This document shows, one piece after another, positions 1 through 10,300 of a DNA stretch of 64,000 nucleotides. The notes under the pieces were generated by a model. That model ran no database searches. It saw nothing but the letters and a program-made list of their open reading frames with translations, and was not told the origin of the DNA. The DNA is from Pseudomonas petrae (lineage in GTDB: Bacteria; Pseudomonadota; Gammaproteobacteria; Pseudomonadales; Pseudomonadaceae), in contig NZ_JAKJXE010000007.1 in assembly GCF_021728295.1 (NCBI RefSeq), positions 186,001-250,000 on the forward strand. Reading direction: 5' to 3'. Numbering within the stretch: position 1 is the stretch's first letter; each line of letters opens with the position of its first letter. Made by a program: the position numbers and the translations under genes.

Positions 1-262
1 CCTGAAGCACTTCTGCCGGCGCCGCCTCGACAACGTCAATACCGTGAACCTGCGTCAGCCATGCAGGCTGAACGTTCAGGCGTGTGGTCAGTGCCGAACG
101 GTTATGAGCAACGGCTGCTGGATCATCGTCAACGTGATCGCCGAGATTGAAGCTGTCGAACGGCGCCACACTGACACCGCCCGATCGCGTCGTGACGCAC
201 GCTTTGACACCCGCCGGCGCAGGCCAGTCGGGAATCAGCCAGTCCGTCACGGGTTCAGTCAT
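1..262 (-). CDS. pgeF: Laccase-domain protein PgeF/YfiH (partial, N-terminal 87 codons)
   Basis: The gene reads off the left edge of the window, so only the N-terminus is present. It begins MTEPVTDWLIPDWPAP and contains the early family signature TRSGGVS, then FNLGDHV and QVHG; the last supplies one of the metal-binding histidines of the family. PgeF/YfiH proteins are multicopper-oxidase-unrelated laccase-domain proteins, described as purine nucleoside phosphorylase/deaminase-like and as peptidoglycan editing factors that clear wrongly built UDP-MurNAc precursors in the cytoplasm. The start ATG overlaps the rluD stop by four bases (ATGA), so it is translationally coupled to rluD. The rluD-pgeF order is standard in Pseudomonas, with clpB expected next. 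Confidence 0.9.
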   Translation of the reverse strand, partial: MTEPVTDWLIPDWPAPAGVKACVTTRSGGVSVAPFDSFNLGDHVDDDPAAVAHNRSALTTRLNVQPAWLTQVHGIDVVEAAPAEVLQ

Positions 263-1221
263 CCGATGAACGCTTCGCGGTCTTGCTTGAGCAGGGTCAG
301 CAGCCAGACAAAGTCGTCCGGCAGCGGCGATTCCCAGCTCATGCGCTTACCGGTCGTCGGATGATCCAGTTCAAGGAAACGCGCATGCAGCGCCTGACGC
401 GGGAAATGTTTCAGGGATTCGACCATGTTGACGTTGGCAGCAGGTGGAATCCGGAATCGACCGCCGTAGGCAGGATCGCCTACAAGCGGAAAATTGATGT
501 GGGCCATGTGCACACGAATCTGGTGGGTACGTCCGGTTTCCAGCTTGACCCGCACGTGGGTGTGGGAACGGAAACGCTCCAGAACCCGGTAATGGCTGAC
601 CGCAGGCTTGCCGCCTTCCATGACCGCCATGCGCTGACGCTGCTGGCCATGACGACCGATCGGTGCGTTGATCTTGCCGCCGGCAGTCACCACGCCGATG
701 ACGATGCACTCATAGATACGGCTCACGCTGCGGTTCTGCAGCTGGGTAACCAGTTGGGTCTGCGCCTGAATGGTCTTGGCGACCACCATCAGGCCGGTAG
801 TGTCCTTGTCCAGGCGGTGCACGATGCCGGCACGCGGGACATTGATGATGTCCGGCACGTGGTGCAGCAAGGCATTGAGCAGGGTGCCGTCGGCGTGACC
901 CGCTGCCGGATGCACAACCAGACCGGACGGCTTGTTGATCACCAGAATCTGGTCGTCTTCGTAGACGATGTCGAGCTCGATGTCCTGCGCGATCCACTCG
1001 CCCTGGGCTTCCTGCTCGGCTTTGAGGAGCAGAACGGCGCCGCCATGCACGATGTCACGCGGGCGCAAGACGCCTCCGTCAACAGTCAGGCGGCCGTCTT
1101 TGATCCAGGCGGAAAGGCGCGAGCGCGAGTGCTCTGCGAATAGTTGGGCGGCGACTTGGTCGAGGCGTTGACCGCCCAATTCGGACGGCACCTCTGCGCG
1201 GAGTTCTATGATCTCAGACAT
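259..1221 (-). CDS. rluD: 23S rRNA pseudouridine synthase RluD
   Basis: 320 aa. It converts U1911, U1915 and U1917 of 23S rRNA helix 69 to pseudouridine in the cytoplasm. An N-terminal S4 RNA-binding domain (about residues 18-80, LGGQRLDQVAAQLF) is followed by the RsuA/RluA-type catalytic domain. The catalytic aspartate is D138 in the motif HRLDKDTTGL, and ETGRTHQIRVH is the conserved C-terminal signature. The ATG at 1221 (MSEIIELRAEVP) was chosen because this is where RluD homology begins; an in-frame ATG seven codons upstream adds unconserved residues. It is divergent from bamD across about 150 bp, which must hold both promoters. Confidence 0.96.
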   Translation of the reverse strand: MSEIIELRAEVPSELGGQRLDQVAAQLFAEHSRSRLSAWIKDGRLTVDGGVLRPRDIVHGGAVLLLKAEQEAQGEWIAQDIELDIVYEDDQILVINKPSGLVVHPAAGHADGTLLNALLHHVPDIINVPRAGIVHRLDKDTTGLMVVAKTIQAQTQLVTQLQNRSVSRIYECIVIGVVTAGGKINAPIGRHGQQRQRMAVMEGGKPAVSHYRVLERFRSHTHVRVKLETGRTHQIRVHMAHINFPLVGDPAYGGRFRIPPAANVNMVESLKHFPRQALHARFLELDHPTTGKRMSWESPLPDDFVWLLTLLKQDREAFIG

Positions 1222-1372
1222 GCTCAAACTAGGAGGTGGCACTGGCCTTTGGTTTCGGCTGTGCGCTTGTGGTTAAATACGGCGTCTTTTGTCCCGGGGG
1301 TTCCACGGGGCGCCCATCATAACAGGACGGTCCTGCGCAAGACAGCAGGCCGTTATAGGGACGCAAGCCGCC

Positions 1373-2395
1373 ATGCAAGTGAAACACCTGCTGCTGATAG
1401 CCATCCTCGGACTTACTGTTGCCTGTTCTTCGAAGAAAGAAGTCATCGACGAAAACCTCAGTGAAGTCGAGCTGTACCAGCAGGCGCAGGCCGATCTGGA
1501 CAACAACAGCTATAACAGCGCCACCGAGAAGCTCAAGGCGCTGGAGTCGCGTTATCCGTTCGGTCGCTACGCTGACCAGGCCCAACTTGAGCTGATCTAC
1601 GCCAACTACAAAAATGGCGAGCCGGAAGCTGCCAAGTCGGCGGCCGAGCGTTTCATTCGTCTGCACCCGCAACACCCGAACGTCGACTACGCCTATTACC
1701 TCAAGGGCCTGACCTCGTTCGACCAGGACGTCGGCATCATCGCCCGCTTCCTGCCGCTGGATCAGACCAAGCGCGACCCGGGCGCTGCTCGCGATTCGTA
1801 TAACGAGTTCGCCCAGCTGACCAGCCGCTACCCGAACAGCCGCTACGCCCCTGACGCCAAGCAGCGCATGATTTACCTGCGCAACCTGCTGGCGGCCTAC
1901 GAGATTCACGTTGCCGACTACTATCTGACCCGTCAGGCCTACGTGGCAGCGGCCAACCGTGGTCGCTACGTGGTTGAAAACTTCCAGGAAACCCCATCGG
2001 TCGGTGACGGCCTGGCGGTCATGGTCGAGGCCTATCAGCGTCTGCACCTGGACGACCTGGCCGACACCAGCCTGCAAGTCCTGAAGACCAACTACCCGGA
2101 TCACCCGCAACTGGTAGACGGCAAGTTCGAAGCGCGCACGGCAGAAGCCGACAACCGCTCGTGGCTGTCCAAGGCGACGCTGGGCCTGATCGAAAGCCGT
2201 CCGCCGCTGCCGCCAGGACAAACCCGCGCCAACCAGGACGTGATCAAGCAGTACCAGGACGCCAAGGAAGCCATCCCTGCCGACCTGTTGCCTGAGAACC
2301 AGTCAGCTGACGAAGAGAAGAAAAACAATGACGACGACGGCACGCCGAAAAGCCGCTCGATCTTCAGCTACATGACCTTTGGCCTGTTCGACTGA
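1373..2395 (+). CDS. bamD: Outer membrane assembly lipoprotein BamD (ComL)
   Basis: 340 aa. Essential lipoprotein of the BAM complex that inserts beta-barrel proteins into the outer membrane. The N-terminus [20 protein letters not shown] is a lipoprotein signal with the lipid-acceptor Cys after VA. The mature part is made of TPR repeats (for example [25 protein letters not shown] and [17 protein letters not shown] regions), typical of the YfiO/BamD fold. The ATG at 1373 begins the signal peptide; the longer open frame upstream is not part of the protein. The C-terminal tail is acidic and low-complexity (about residues 310-330). An intrinsic terminator follows directly, so it is probably monocistronic. 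Confidence 0.96.
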   Translation: MQVKHLLLIAILGLTVACSSKKEVIDENLSEVELYQQAQADLDNNSYNSATEKLKALESRYPFGRYADQAQLELIYANYKNGEPEAAKSAAERFIRLHPQHPNVDYAYYLKGLTSFDQDVGIIARFLPLDQTKRDPGAARDSYNEFAQLTSRYPNSRYAPDAKQRMIYLRNLLAAYEIHVADYYLTRQAYVAAANRGRYVVENFQETPSVGDGLAVMVEAYQRLHLDDLADTSLQVLKTNYPDHPQLVDGKFEARTAEADNRSWLSKATLGLIESRPPLPPGQTRANQDVIKQYQDAKEAIPADLLPENQSADEEKKNNDDDGTPKSRSIFSYMTFGLFD

Positions 2396-2420
2396 TTCAG
2401 TCCCTGCCAAACGTCAGTTA

Positions 2421-2446
2421 AAAGAGGCCCTTCGGGGCCTTTTTTA
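2421..2446 (+). terminator. Rho-independent terminator of bamD
   Basis: A GC-rich stem aggccc/gggcct with a ttcg tetraloop is followed by five T residues, 26 bases after the bamD stop. Confidence 0.9.
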
Positions 2447-2547
2447 ATGCCCGGCCGTTTTCCGACAGCATCCGGTGATGGAGATGACTGTGCGCCCGAC
2501 ACCCGCTTGGCTACACTGCGCGCTCTTCACTTCATAAGCTGACAGAC

Positions 2548-2787
2548 ATGATTCGCTTGATTATGTGGATCGCCCTGATCGTGGCGGCCATCTGGTTTTT
2601 CAAACGCTTGACCAAAGGCCCTGCCCCTCGCCCGAAGCCCGCGACGCCGGAAATCGACGCTGCGCCCATGGTGCGATGCGCGCAATGCGGCGTGCATGTC
2701 CCTCGCGATCGCGCGCTGAGCCAGGACCAGCAATGGTATTGCACCGAAACACACCGTTTGCAGGGCCCCGCCGCACGTGACCGCTGA
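2548..2787 (+). CDS. PP0621-family small membrane/zinc-ribbon-like protein
   Basis: 79 aa. The N-terminal 18 residues (MIRLIMWIALIVAAIWFF) form one membrane segment, followed by a basic, proline-rich linker and a short C-terminal domain with CAQC at about residues 44-47 and a further YC near residue 69. This looks like a partial or minimal zinc ribbon. The protein is conserved at this place, between bamD and pilS, in Pseudomonas, where I recall it as the PP0621 family; the function is unknown. Its end overlaps the GTG start of pilS by 11 bases, so the two are probably co-expressed. A role with the PilS sensor is possible but only inferred from position. Confidence 0.8.
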   Translation: MIRLIMWIALIVAAIWFFKRLTKGPAPRPKPATPEIDAAPMVRCAQCGVHVPRDRALSQDQQWYCTETHRLQGPAARDR

Positions 2788-4369
2788 CAGCCTGTCGCTG
2801 AAGACGCCCCAGGCCCAACGCATCCTGCGGCTGTATCACTTGTATCGTCTGAGCATCGGCGTGCTGCTGGTGCTGCTGATTTCCACCAGCCTGGATGCCG
2901 AACTGCTGGAGCTGGCCGACATCGAGCTGTTCCGCATCGGCTGCTGGCTGTACCTGGTGTTCAATATCCTCGTGGTGGTGCTGCTCGAACGACCGAGCCG
3001 CCAGGGGCAACTGTTCTCCCTGGCCATGGCCGACACGCTGATGCTGGCCGCGCTTTTTTATGCCGGAGGAGGCGCACCGAGCGGCATTGGCAACCTGATC
3101 ATTGCCTCGGTGGCGATCAGTAATGTCCTGCTGCGCAAGCGGACCGGACTGCTGATTGCCGCGCTCTCGGCCATCGGCATCATTTATCTGACTTTTTACA
3201 TCAGCTATCACAAGCCCTCCGCCGCCAATCATTTTGTGCAGGCCGGCTCGCTGGGCGCCCTGTGCTTCGCGGCGGCACTGCTGGTTCAGGCCCTCGCACG
3301 GCGACTTCAGCTCAGCGAAGACATCGCCGAACGTCGCGCCGCTGACGTCGACAACCTTGAAGAGCTCAACGCGCTGATCCTGCAGCGCATGAGAACCGGC
3401 ATTCTGGTGCTCGATGAGGATCACAAAGTACTGCTCGCCAACCAGAGCGCGCTGAATCTGCTGGGCCACGAGCGCCTGCTGGGCGAAATTGTCGACGCTT
3501 ACTCGCCGCAACTGGTCGAGCGCCTGGGTCAGTGGATAACCAATCCGTCCATGGCGCCACGCAGCATTACCACCTCGGCCATTGGTCCGGTGCTGCGCCC
3601 GGGTTTCATCGCACTGGCGCGCGGCAGTGATCGCCACACCCTGGTGTTTCTCGATGACCTTTCTCAGATATCCCAACAGGCCCAGCAGCTCAAACTTGCC
3701 GCGCTGGGCAGACTGACTGCCGGTATCGCCCACGAGATCCGCAACCCGCTGGGCGCCATCAGTCATGCCGCCCAACTGCTGCTGGAATCCGCGGAACTGA
3801 CGGCGCCGGACCGGCGTCTCAGTCAGATCATTCACGATCAATCGCGGCGGATGAATCTGGTGATCGAGAACGTTCTGCAGTTGTCTCGTCGACGTCAGAC
3901 CGAACCCCATCTGCTCGATCTCAAGCAGTGGCTCGAGGAGTTCGTCCGTAACCTTCGCGATGAGCTGACGGCTAATCAGGCCGTGCACCTGGACATTGGC
4001 CCGGGCGTCCTCAGTACGCAGATGGACGCCGAACAGTTGCAGCAAGTGATGAGCAATCTGCTGCAAAACGGATTGCGCTACAGCGGTCAGCTGCACGAAC
4101 ACGCGCAAGTCTGGCTAAGGTTGTTTCAAGCCCCATTCAGTGAGCTGCCGACGCTGGAAGTCCTTGATGACGGGCCGGGCGTTGCCGAAGAGCACCTAGC
4201 CAAAATCTTCGAACCCTTCTTCACCACCGAAAGCAAAGGAACCGGGCTGGGCCTGTACCTGTCGCGCGAGCTGTGCGAAAGCAATCAGGCGAGCCTCAAT
4301 TACACTCCACGGGAAGGTGGCGGAAGCTGCATGCGAATTACCTTCGCCCATCCGTTCAAGCTGAGCTGA
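2777..4369 (+). CDS. pilS: Two-component sensor histidine kinase PilS
   Basis: 530 aa. Inner-membrane sensor kinase that phosphorylates PilR to control the major pilin gene and other type IV pilus functions. Several N-terminal membrane segments (about residues 25-180) are followed by a PAS-like region, then the HisKA domain with the phospho-acceptor H319 in AGIAHEIRNPLGA, and an HATPase domain with N (MSNLLQNGLRYS), G1 (DDGPGV), F (FFTTE) and G2 (GTGLGLYLS) boxes. The start is GTG at 2777, inside the end of the preceding gene. The stop is two bases before the pilR ATG, so the two form one operon. Confidence 0.96.
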   Translation: MTADSLSLKTPQAQRILRLYHLYRLSIGVLLVLLISTSLDAELLELADIELFRIGCWLYLVFNILVVVLLERPSRQGQLFSLAMADTLMLAALFYAGGGAPSGIGNLIIASVAISNVLLRKRTGLLIAALSAIGIIYLTFYISYHKPSAANHFVQAGSLGALCFAAALLVQALARRLQLSEDIAERRAADVDNLEELNALILQRMRTGILVLDEDHKVLLANQSALNLLGHERLLGEIVDAYSPQLVERLGQWITNPSMAPRSITTSAIGPVLRPGFIALARGSDRHTLVFLDDLSQISQQAQQLKLAALGRLTAGIAHEIRNPLGAISHAAQLLLESAELTAPDRRLSQIIHDQSRRMNLVIENVLQLSRRRQTEPHLLDLKQWLEEFVRNLRDELTANQAVHLDIGPGVLSTQMDAEQLQQVMSNLLQNGLRYSGQLHEHAQVWLRLFQAPFSELPTLEVLDDGPGVAEEHLAKIFEPFFTTESKGTGLGLYLSRELCESNQASLNYTPREGGGSCMRITFAHPFKLS

Positions 4370-4371
4370 AC

Positions 4372-5712
4372 ATGAGCCAACGGCAAAAGATCCTGATCGT
4401 CGACGATGAGCCGGACATTCGTGAGTTGCTGGAAATCACGCTCGGACGGATGAAGCTGGACACCCGCAGCGCGCGCAACGTCAAGGAAGCCCAGGAGTGG
4501 CTGGCGCGCGAGGCGTTCGACCTGTGCCTGACCGACATGCGCCTGCCGGATGGCAATGGCCTGGAACTGGTGCAGCACATTCAGAAGCGCCACAACCAGG
4601 TGCCGGTGGCGATGATCACCGCCCACGGCAGCCTCGACACAGCGATCCATGCACTAAAAGCCGGCGCGTTCGACTTCCTCACCAAGCCGGTCGACTTGAC
4701 GCGGTTGCGTGAACTGGTCGCCAGCGCCTTGCGCCTGCGCATCGCGCCTGCCGAGGACAACCGCATCGACCATCGCCTCCTCGGCAGCTCCCCGCCGATG
4801 CAGTCGCTGCGCAAGCAGATCGGCAAGCTGGCCCGCAGTCAGGCGCCGATCTACATCAGCGGCGAATCGGGCAGCGGCAAAGAACTGGTGGCCCGGTTGA
4901 TTCATGAGCAAGGCCCGCGCGCCGAGCATCCGTTTGTGCCGGTCAACTGTGGCGCGATTCCGTCAGAGCTCATGGAAAGCGAATTCTTCGGGCACCGCAA
5001 AGGCAGCTTCACCGGCGCCCACGAAGACAAGCCCGGGCTGTTTCAGGTTGCGAATGGCGGCACCCTGTTTCTCGATGAAGTGGCTGACCTGCCGCTGGCG
5101 ATGCAGGTAAAACTGCTCCGCGCTATCCAGGAAAAATCCGTTCGCGCGATTGGCGGCCAGCAGGAGCAAGTCGTGGACGTTCGCGTGCTGTGCGCGACTC
5201 ACAAGGACCTCAATGAGGAAGTGGCCGCCGGGCGTTTCAGGCAGGATTTGTATTACCGGCTGAACGTCATCGAGCTACGCGTCCCGCCCCTGCGCGAACG
5301 CCGCGAAGACATCGAAGAGATCGCCAACAGCGTGCTTCGCCGCCTGACCGAGTCAGCCGGCGAGCCTGCCACCCTCCTCCCGCCCCACGCGCTGGCGGCG
5401 CTTAAGGGCTACCGCTTCCCCGGCAATGTGCGCGAGCTGGAAAACATGCTAGAGCGGGCGTACACGTTGTGCGAAGACGATCAGATCAACACCGCAGACC
5501 TGCGCCTGGCCGAGCCGTCACGTCCCACCGAGCAGGACGGCCCAAGCCTGGCCGACATCGATAATCTGGAAGACTATCTGGAAAGCATCGAGCGCAAACT
5601 CATCCTGCAAGCGCTGGAGGAAACCCGCTGGAATCGCACGGCGGCGGCGCAGCGTTTGAATTTGACGTTTAGGTCGATGCGTTATCGGTTGAAGAAGCTA
5701 GGGCTGGAGTGA
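4372..5712 (+). CDS. pilR: Sigma-54-dependent response regulator PilR
   Basis: 446 aa, normal family length. The N-terminal receiver (ILIVDDEPDIREL) has its phospho-acceptor at D55 in LTDMRLPDG and a conserved K in TKPVD. The central AAA+ domain has Walker A GESGSGKE, the sigma-54 contact loop in the GSFTGA form, and Walker B GGTLFLDEV. The C-terminus carries a Fis-type helix-turn-helix (WNRTAAAQRLNLTFRSMRYRLKKL). It activates RpoN promoters such as that of pilA after phosphorylation by PilS. The ATG at 4372 is two bases after pilS; the longer upstream frame lies inside pilS and was discarded. Confidence 0.97.
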   Translation: MSQRQKILIVDDEPDIRELLEITLGRMKLDTRSARNVKEAQEWLAREAFDLCLTDMRLPDGNGLELVQHIQKRHNQVPVAMITAHGSLDTAIHALKAGAFDFLTKPVDLTRLRELVASALRLRIAPAEDNRIDHRLLGSSPPMQSLRKQIGKLARSQAPIYISGESGSGKELVARLIHEQGPRAEHPFVPVNCGAIPSELMESEFFGHRKGSFTGAHEDKPGLFQVANGGTLFLDEVADLPLAMQVKLLRAIQEKSVRAIGGQQEQVVDVRVLCATHKDLNEEVAAGRFRQDLYYRLNVIELRVPPLRERREDIEEIANSVLRRLTESAGEPATLLPPHALAALKGYRFPGNVRELENMLERAYTLCEDDQINTADLRLAEPSRPTEQDGPSLADIDNLEDYLESIERKLILQALEETRWNRTAAAQRLNLTFRSMRYRLKKLGLE

Positions 5713-5730
5713 TGGATTCGACGACGCCGG

Positions 5731-5774
5731 ACAGGTCCCAAATAGGGACTGATCGTTCCCTTTATGGGACCTGT
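5731..5774. terminator. Long imperfect hairpin between convergent pilR and thiO
   Basis: The arms acaggtccca and tgggacctgt are a perfect 10-base inverted repeat, extended inward by agggac/ttccct-type pairing. It lies between the 3' ends of pilR and thiO. The U-tract is weak, so a bidirectional terminator or mRNA-end stabilising hairpin is inferred. Confidence 0.6.
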
Positions 5775-5790
5775 TATCTGGCTGAACCAC

Positions 5791-6927
5791 TCAAGCGTTA
5801 AGCCTTCCCGCAGGCGCATACGGCGCCTCATCAATAATAGGCTCATCCCCCAACAGCAAATCCGTCAGCAACTGACACGACGCCGGCGCCAGCACCAGGC
5901 CGTTTCGGTAGTGCCCGCAGTTCAGCCATAAGCCTTGATGATTCGGCACAGGTCCGATGAAAGGAATGCCATCAGGCGAGCCCGGTCGCAAACCTGCCCA
6001 ATGCCCGACCACCTGCGCGTCCGCCAGCGCGGGGATCAGTTCGATCGCCGAGGCTTTCAGGCTTTCCAGGGCATTTTCGGTGGGTGTCTTATCAAACCTT
6101 TCGTGTTCGAGCGTACTGCCGATGAGGATATGCCCGTCACGCCGAGGGATGGCGTAACGGCCCTTGGCGAGGATCATGCTCGGCAGAAAGTCGGCGGCGC
6201 ACTTGTAGAGGATCATCTGCCCTTTAACCGGTTCGACGGGCAGTGCCAGCCCCAGTTTGCCGAGCATATCGCCGCTCCATGCGCCCGCCGCCAGCACCAC
6301 GCTGTCGCCGAGCACATCGCCGTCTTGCGTCGTGACACCCAAAACGCGATCACCGTCGCGCACAAAGTCGATGACATGGCAGTGCTCACGAATCACCACG
6401 TTGGGAAGCGCCAGCAGTGCCGCCTTGAGCGACTTGACCAGACGCGGGTTGCGGACGTTGGCGACGTCGGCCATGTGCACCGCACGTGAATACCCGCCGC
6501 CCATGACGGGGACGGCATCGTACACGGCAGAAATATCCACCGATGTCAGCGGACGATTCATACGCGCGGCCCACTCGAGCGCCTCGGCCTCGTCATCCAG
6601 GTCCAGCCAGTAAAGGCCGGTCTTGTGCACTTGCGGATCGATGCCGGTCATCGCCAGCAAGCGCTCGGCGAGCTGCGGATAAAAATCCTGCGACCAGTGT
6701 GAGAGCGCCGTTACGGCCGGGCTGTAACGCCACGGGTAAAGCGGCGACACGATGCCACCCCCGGCCCATGATGATTCCTGGCCGACTTCCGAGCGATCGA
6801 GCAGCGTGACGCTTCTGACCTTTGAGGCGAGGTTGAAGGCGGTCAGGAGACCGATGACGCCGCCGCCGATGATGATGACTGAATCATGATTTAGCACGTC
6901 GGCCACGGCCTGTTCACCCCCATGCAT
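5791..6927 (-). CDS. thiO: Glycine oxidase ThiO (FAD-dependent)
   Basis: 378 aa as opened from ATG 6927. ThiO oxidises glycine to the imine used in the thiazole branch of thiamine synthesis and belongs to the D-amino-acid oxidase family. The FAD-binding dinucleotide motif VIIIGGGVIGLLTA is near the N-terminus, followed by ESSWAGGGIVSPLYPWRY, and the C-terminal GHYRNGLVLAP is the typical ThiO ending. The ATG directly abuts the pilE stop (TGAATG). A GTG at 6906, with a G-rich stretch upstream, is an alternative start giving MADVLNHDS. Gene order pilSR/thiO/minor pilins is the same as I recall in other Pseudomonas. Confidence 0.9.
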   Translation of the reverse strand: MHGGEQAVADVLNHDSVIIIGGGVIGLLTAFNLASKVRSVTLLDRSEVGQESSWAGGGIVSPLYPWRYSPAVTALSHWSQDFYPQLAERLLAMTGIDPQVHKTGLYWLDLDDEAEALEWAARMNRPLTSVDISAVYDAVPVMGGGYSRAVHMADVANVRNPRLVKSLKAALLALPNVVIREHCHVIDFVRDGDRVLGVTTQDGDVLGDSVVLAAGAWSGDMLGKLGLALPVEPVKGQMILYKCAADFLPSMILAKGRYAIPRRDGHILIGSTLEHERFDKTPTENALESLKASAIELIPALADAQVVGHWAGLRPGSPDGIPFIGPVPNHQGLWLNCGHYRNGLVLAPASCQLLTDLLLGDEPIIDEAPYAPAGRLNA

Positions 6928-7320
6928 TCAACGGCCCCAACAGTCTTTGTTCGACAGCCCCGTAGAGTTACGGCGCACGCCGGTGTTGGTGATCTGAAAA
7001 TTGCCGCACTTGTCGCCGTTCATCATGGAGTCGGGGATAGGTGTTGCCGTCAAGGTGAAGTCCGTAGCGGTGGGCACCACCGCAACGGTGTACCAGGCAT
7101 TCGAGCCCGTCACCGTCGCAAGGGTGTATTTGCCATTCTTAGTAAAGTAGCGCTCCAGAACCTGGCTCTGCTCCATTAGGACTCCGGCAATCTCGGTCCG
7201 ATGAGTGCGCCGTACGTACTCGGTGTAACTGGGGTACGCAATCGCCGCGAGAATACCCACAATGGCCACCACGATCATTAGCTCTATGAGGGTGAATCCC
7301 TTCGTTTTACTGCCCATCAT
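6928..7320 (-). CDS. pilE: Type IV minor pilin PilE
   Basis: 130 aa. Minor pilin that joins the tip/priming complex of the type IV pilus. The type III (prepilin) signal is very short: basic MMGSKTKG, with cleavage by PilD before F in [25 protein letters not shown], then one hydrophobic helix. E5 of the mature protein is present. Two cysteines near the C-terminus (CGNFQ and DCWGR) form the expected disulfide-closed D-loop. The start ATG at 7320 has GAGG eight bases upstream. It is the last gene of the fimU-pilV-pilW-pilX-pilY1-pilE operon, ten bases after pilY1. Confidence 0.93.
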   Translation of the reverse strand: MMGSKTKGFTLIELMIVVAIVGILAAIAYPSYTEYVRRTHRTEIAGVLMEQSQVLERYFTKNGKYTLATVTGSNAWYTVAVVPTATDFTLTATPIPDSMMNGDKCGNFQITNTGVRRNSTGLSNKDCWGR

Positions 7321-7330
7321 TTTTCATTCC

Positions 7331-10300
7331 TCATCTGATCTGTCTCCACATGATGCGCCGATCTGACACGCCACCTAACTCGGTAACTGTTAGAGGGACA
7401 GCCAGACCGCCCACAGCGATAGCCTGATTACCATTAGCTTTATCAAGCCTGACAACCGAAGGCACGCCGCCGCTCACCAGGAAGCCGCTTGAAGTAGCGT
7501 CACCGCTGTTAACCTGCCCATCACCGTTTGTATCCAGAACCGGATAACTGAGCATTCTCCCGCTCAACGCATCAAGATCCACGAACCTGCCAGATCCGGA
7601 ACTTGAGCAAGGATCCCCGGTGTCGACAATCGCCGTGGTGAACTGAACGCGGCCAAACGCAAGGACAGCAGGATATATAACCCGCTCCCCTGTCGCGACG
7701 CTGTTGTAGATCAGCGGCAGATAGAAACCCTTTTTGGCGGCGTAGTTGACGTCGTTCTGAGTGGTGGTAAAAATCGGCCCCGACGCTGCGGTGGAGACCC
7801 CATTGATCGCCTGCGCCACGAGATCGCTTTCGCGGTAGTTGGCACTCGTCCCGTCATTGTCCCAGACCGCATAAAACGCCTGGGTCGCGGTCGTCGTTTT
7901 GTCCGAGGCTTCGAGCAATTTACCAGTGCCGAAATACACCATCTTGCCGCCGTTAGGGTTATTCCCCACGACCGGCTGAGCCGTAATCGGCTGATTCGCC
8001 CCGCCTGAAGCAGTAAACAACGGACTCCCACCCAAGCCGACTTTCCAGGTGGAGGCGGTCTGCCCTGTGAAATCAAACTTCCACATCTGCCCTTTCAGGT
8101 CACCGCCATAAGCGTACTGAACGACACTCTGGGCATTGACGCGCAACTTAACTGAAGACAGTCCGTTGTTGCCTGACGTATCAACGGGGATCTCCTTTAT
8201 CAGCGCCCCGTTGCTGACATCGACGACAAAGAGCGACGCTATGCCAGTGGTACTGCCATAGCCGTTCGAAATGAAGGCTGCCCATCTGCCATCCGGCAAC
8301 TGCGCCACTTCCGGTTTGGCATAGGCGTAGCCCATGTTGGCAAATCCTGTACTAACGCTGCTGATGTCCCAAAGCGCTTTCACCGTATTCAAGGCGCCAG
8401 CGTTAAAGAGTTGCAGTGCATAAAAGCCCTTGCCACCCGAGCCTGCCCCCCCAATGGCTAGCGTTTTCCAGGATGACGCAAACTGAACGTCTACGATCGA
8501 GATTTGCCCATCCACTAAAAATTTGTGCGAAACCCCATTGATATAGTTTGGATCAGCAACGTAATGCAGGTTCGCGAGGACCGTGGACGGCATATAGGCA
8601 TAACGCCTGTCGCCCGTTGAGGGATTGATCACGTTTACCAAGCCATCGTTGGCATTCACCACGAGGCTGGGAGTCATTGAGTTTGATTTGATATCCAGAT
8701 ACGTGGAGTAGCTATTGTCAGAAGCAGGGTCAGACGCCGGATTGTCGGTAGGTGAGGCGTACGCCAGGGGCGAGTTGATTACATCACCGAGCAGCACCGA
8801 ACGCGTTTTCAATCCTGTCTTGTTTATCCCTTTACTCCATTGCACCAAATCCAGCCCAGAAATTCCGAGTGGCAGATTGGCGCTAAGCACGAGCTGCTGC
8901 GGCAGTGAAAAGCTGAGAAAGGACAACGGAATAACCGCACTGGTCAAAGAGTTCCAGGACTCATAAGTAGCGGTAATACCTGGAATGATCTGTTTGTCAG
9001 TGGACCAGAGCGGGGCTGCGGCATTGATTGTCCCATCAGCCGAAATGGCCAAGGCCTTGATCGTACCGCGCCAGTCAGTCGGATCGTATTGAGTCTGGAA
9101 AAAAACAGATGTGCTCAACAATGAGGACGAGTTAGACGCTACACCTCCCCCGGTTCCTGCGCGGGAAGTGATGTCGTTTAGAGCGGCGGATAATGCGGTG
9201 TTCAGACCGGCGCTGTCCGTCGCCTGATAATAGGTACCCTTACCGTTAACGGCCGCGTTCGAAAGCATGGCATTGGCCGCTGTGAAGCCAACGGTATACG
9301 TAAACATGTTTTGCTTTATGAAGTCGGTCGCATCCCAACTCTTGCCGGCGGCATCGGTGCCGCCAATCCGCATATCAATGTCATAGGCGAATTTGGCAAT
9401 ATCGTCCAGGTACAACGTGTCACCCTCACCATCGCCACTGAGGTTGTCACCGTCGTTATCATTGGGATCCCAGTTGGGCAAGCTTGCGCCGCCCAGAGGA
9501 TCGTTAGTGGGGAAAGTTCGATCGTAGGTCGGCAGACCGTCGGTAATTACGACACCATAGTTGCGCTGACACCGGTACTGAATCGGGCTGGTGTAGGTGG
9601 TAGGGGTAGAGTTGTAATACGGCGTCATCCCACGAAAGTATCGGGTCACTTCGTAATACGTTTCAGCCAGTGGCGTGTTCGCGATTGCTGCCAACCCGTT
9701 GATGGAGGAAATCAGCGCATTGTAGTTGGCCGTCGCCTGGTTGGCGGTGGTGGAGGTTGTCAGGGACAAATCGCTGATTGCCCTCGCAATGTTGCCGCCA
9801 GGTCCGGAATCGCGGCTCGTAGGTGGGTTGAACGTCGCCAGGCCGATGCGCAGATTTCGGTTGCTGGCGACCAGCGCCGCTGACACTGTCCGAGCAACGT
9901 TGATACGGTAATCGTCGGGAATCGAATCATCCGTGTAGTCTTTTTTGGACAACGACGTGCCGTAAAGCAAGTAGCTGATGTAAGCAGTGGTGTACCGAGT
10001 ATTACCGCTGCCCACAGGGTCGGGGAGTTTGAGACAGACTCGGGCACGTGTGGTGAACTTGTAGAAACCGTCATACCCAGGATCGCACCCGCCAGTACGC
10101 AGGTTTCCTACAAAAAAGTTGGTGTCAGTCATGTCCATGGCAGTGACGTTGTTGCAGTTGAAATCCGAACTGCAGCTGTACACCGGCACCGGATCCGCGT
10201 TGGGATCAAACCCTGAGGCCCAGATGATACTGTTCATACTCCCGGAGTCATCTACCAACAGCATGACGTTCGGCGTCACCGACCCCACTGTTAACAAGGG

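Noticed and set aside
44..364. 106-aa open frame on the plus strand at the left edge
   Set aside because: Antisense to pgeF and rluD, with no ribosome site or recognisable domain.
4990..5020. PilR GSFTGA in place of GAFTGA as a possible defect
   Set aside because: The GSFTGA form is found in functional PilR and related activators as I recall, so it is not evidence of inactivity.
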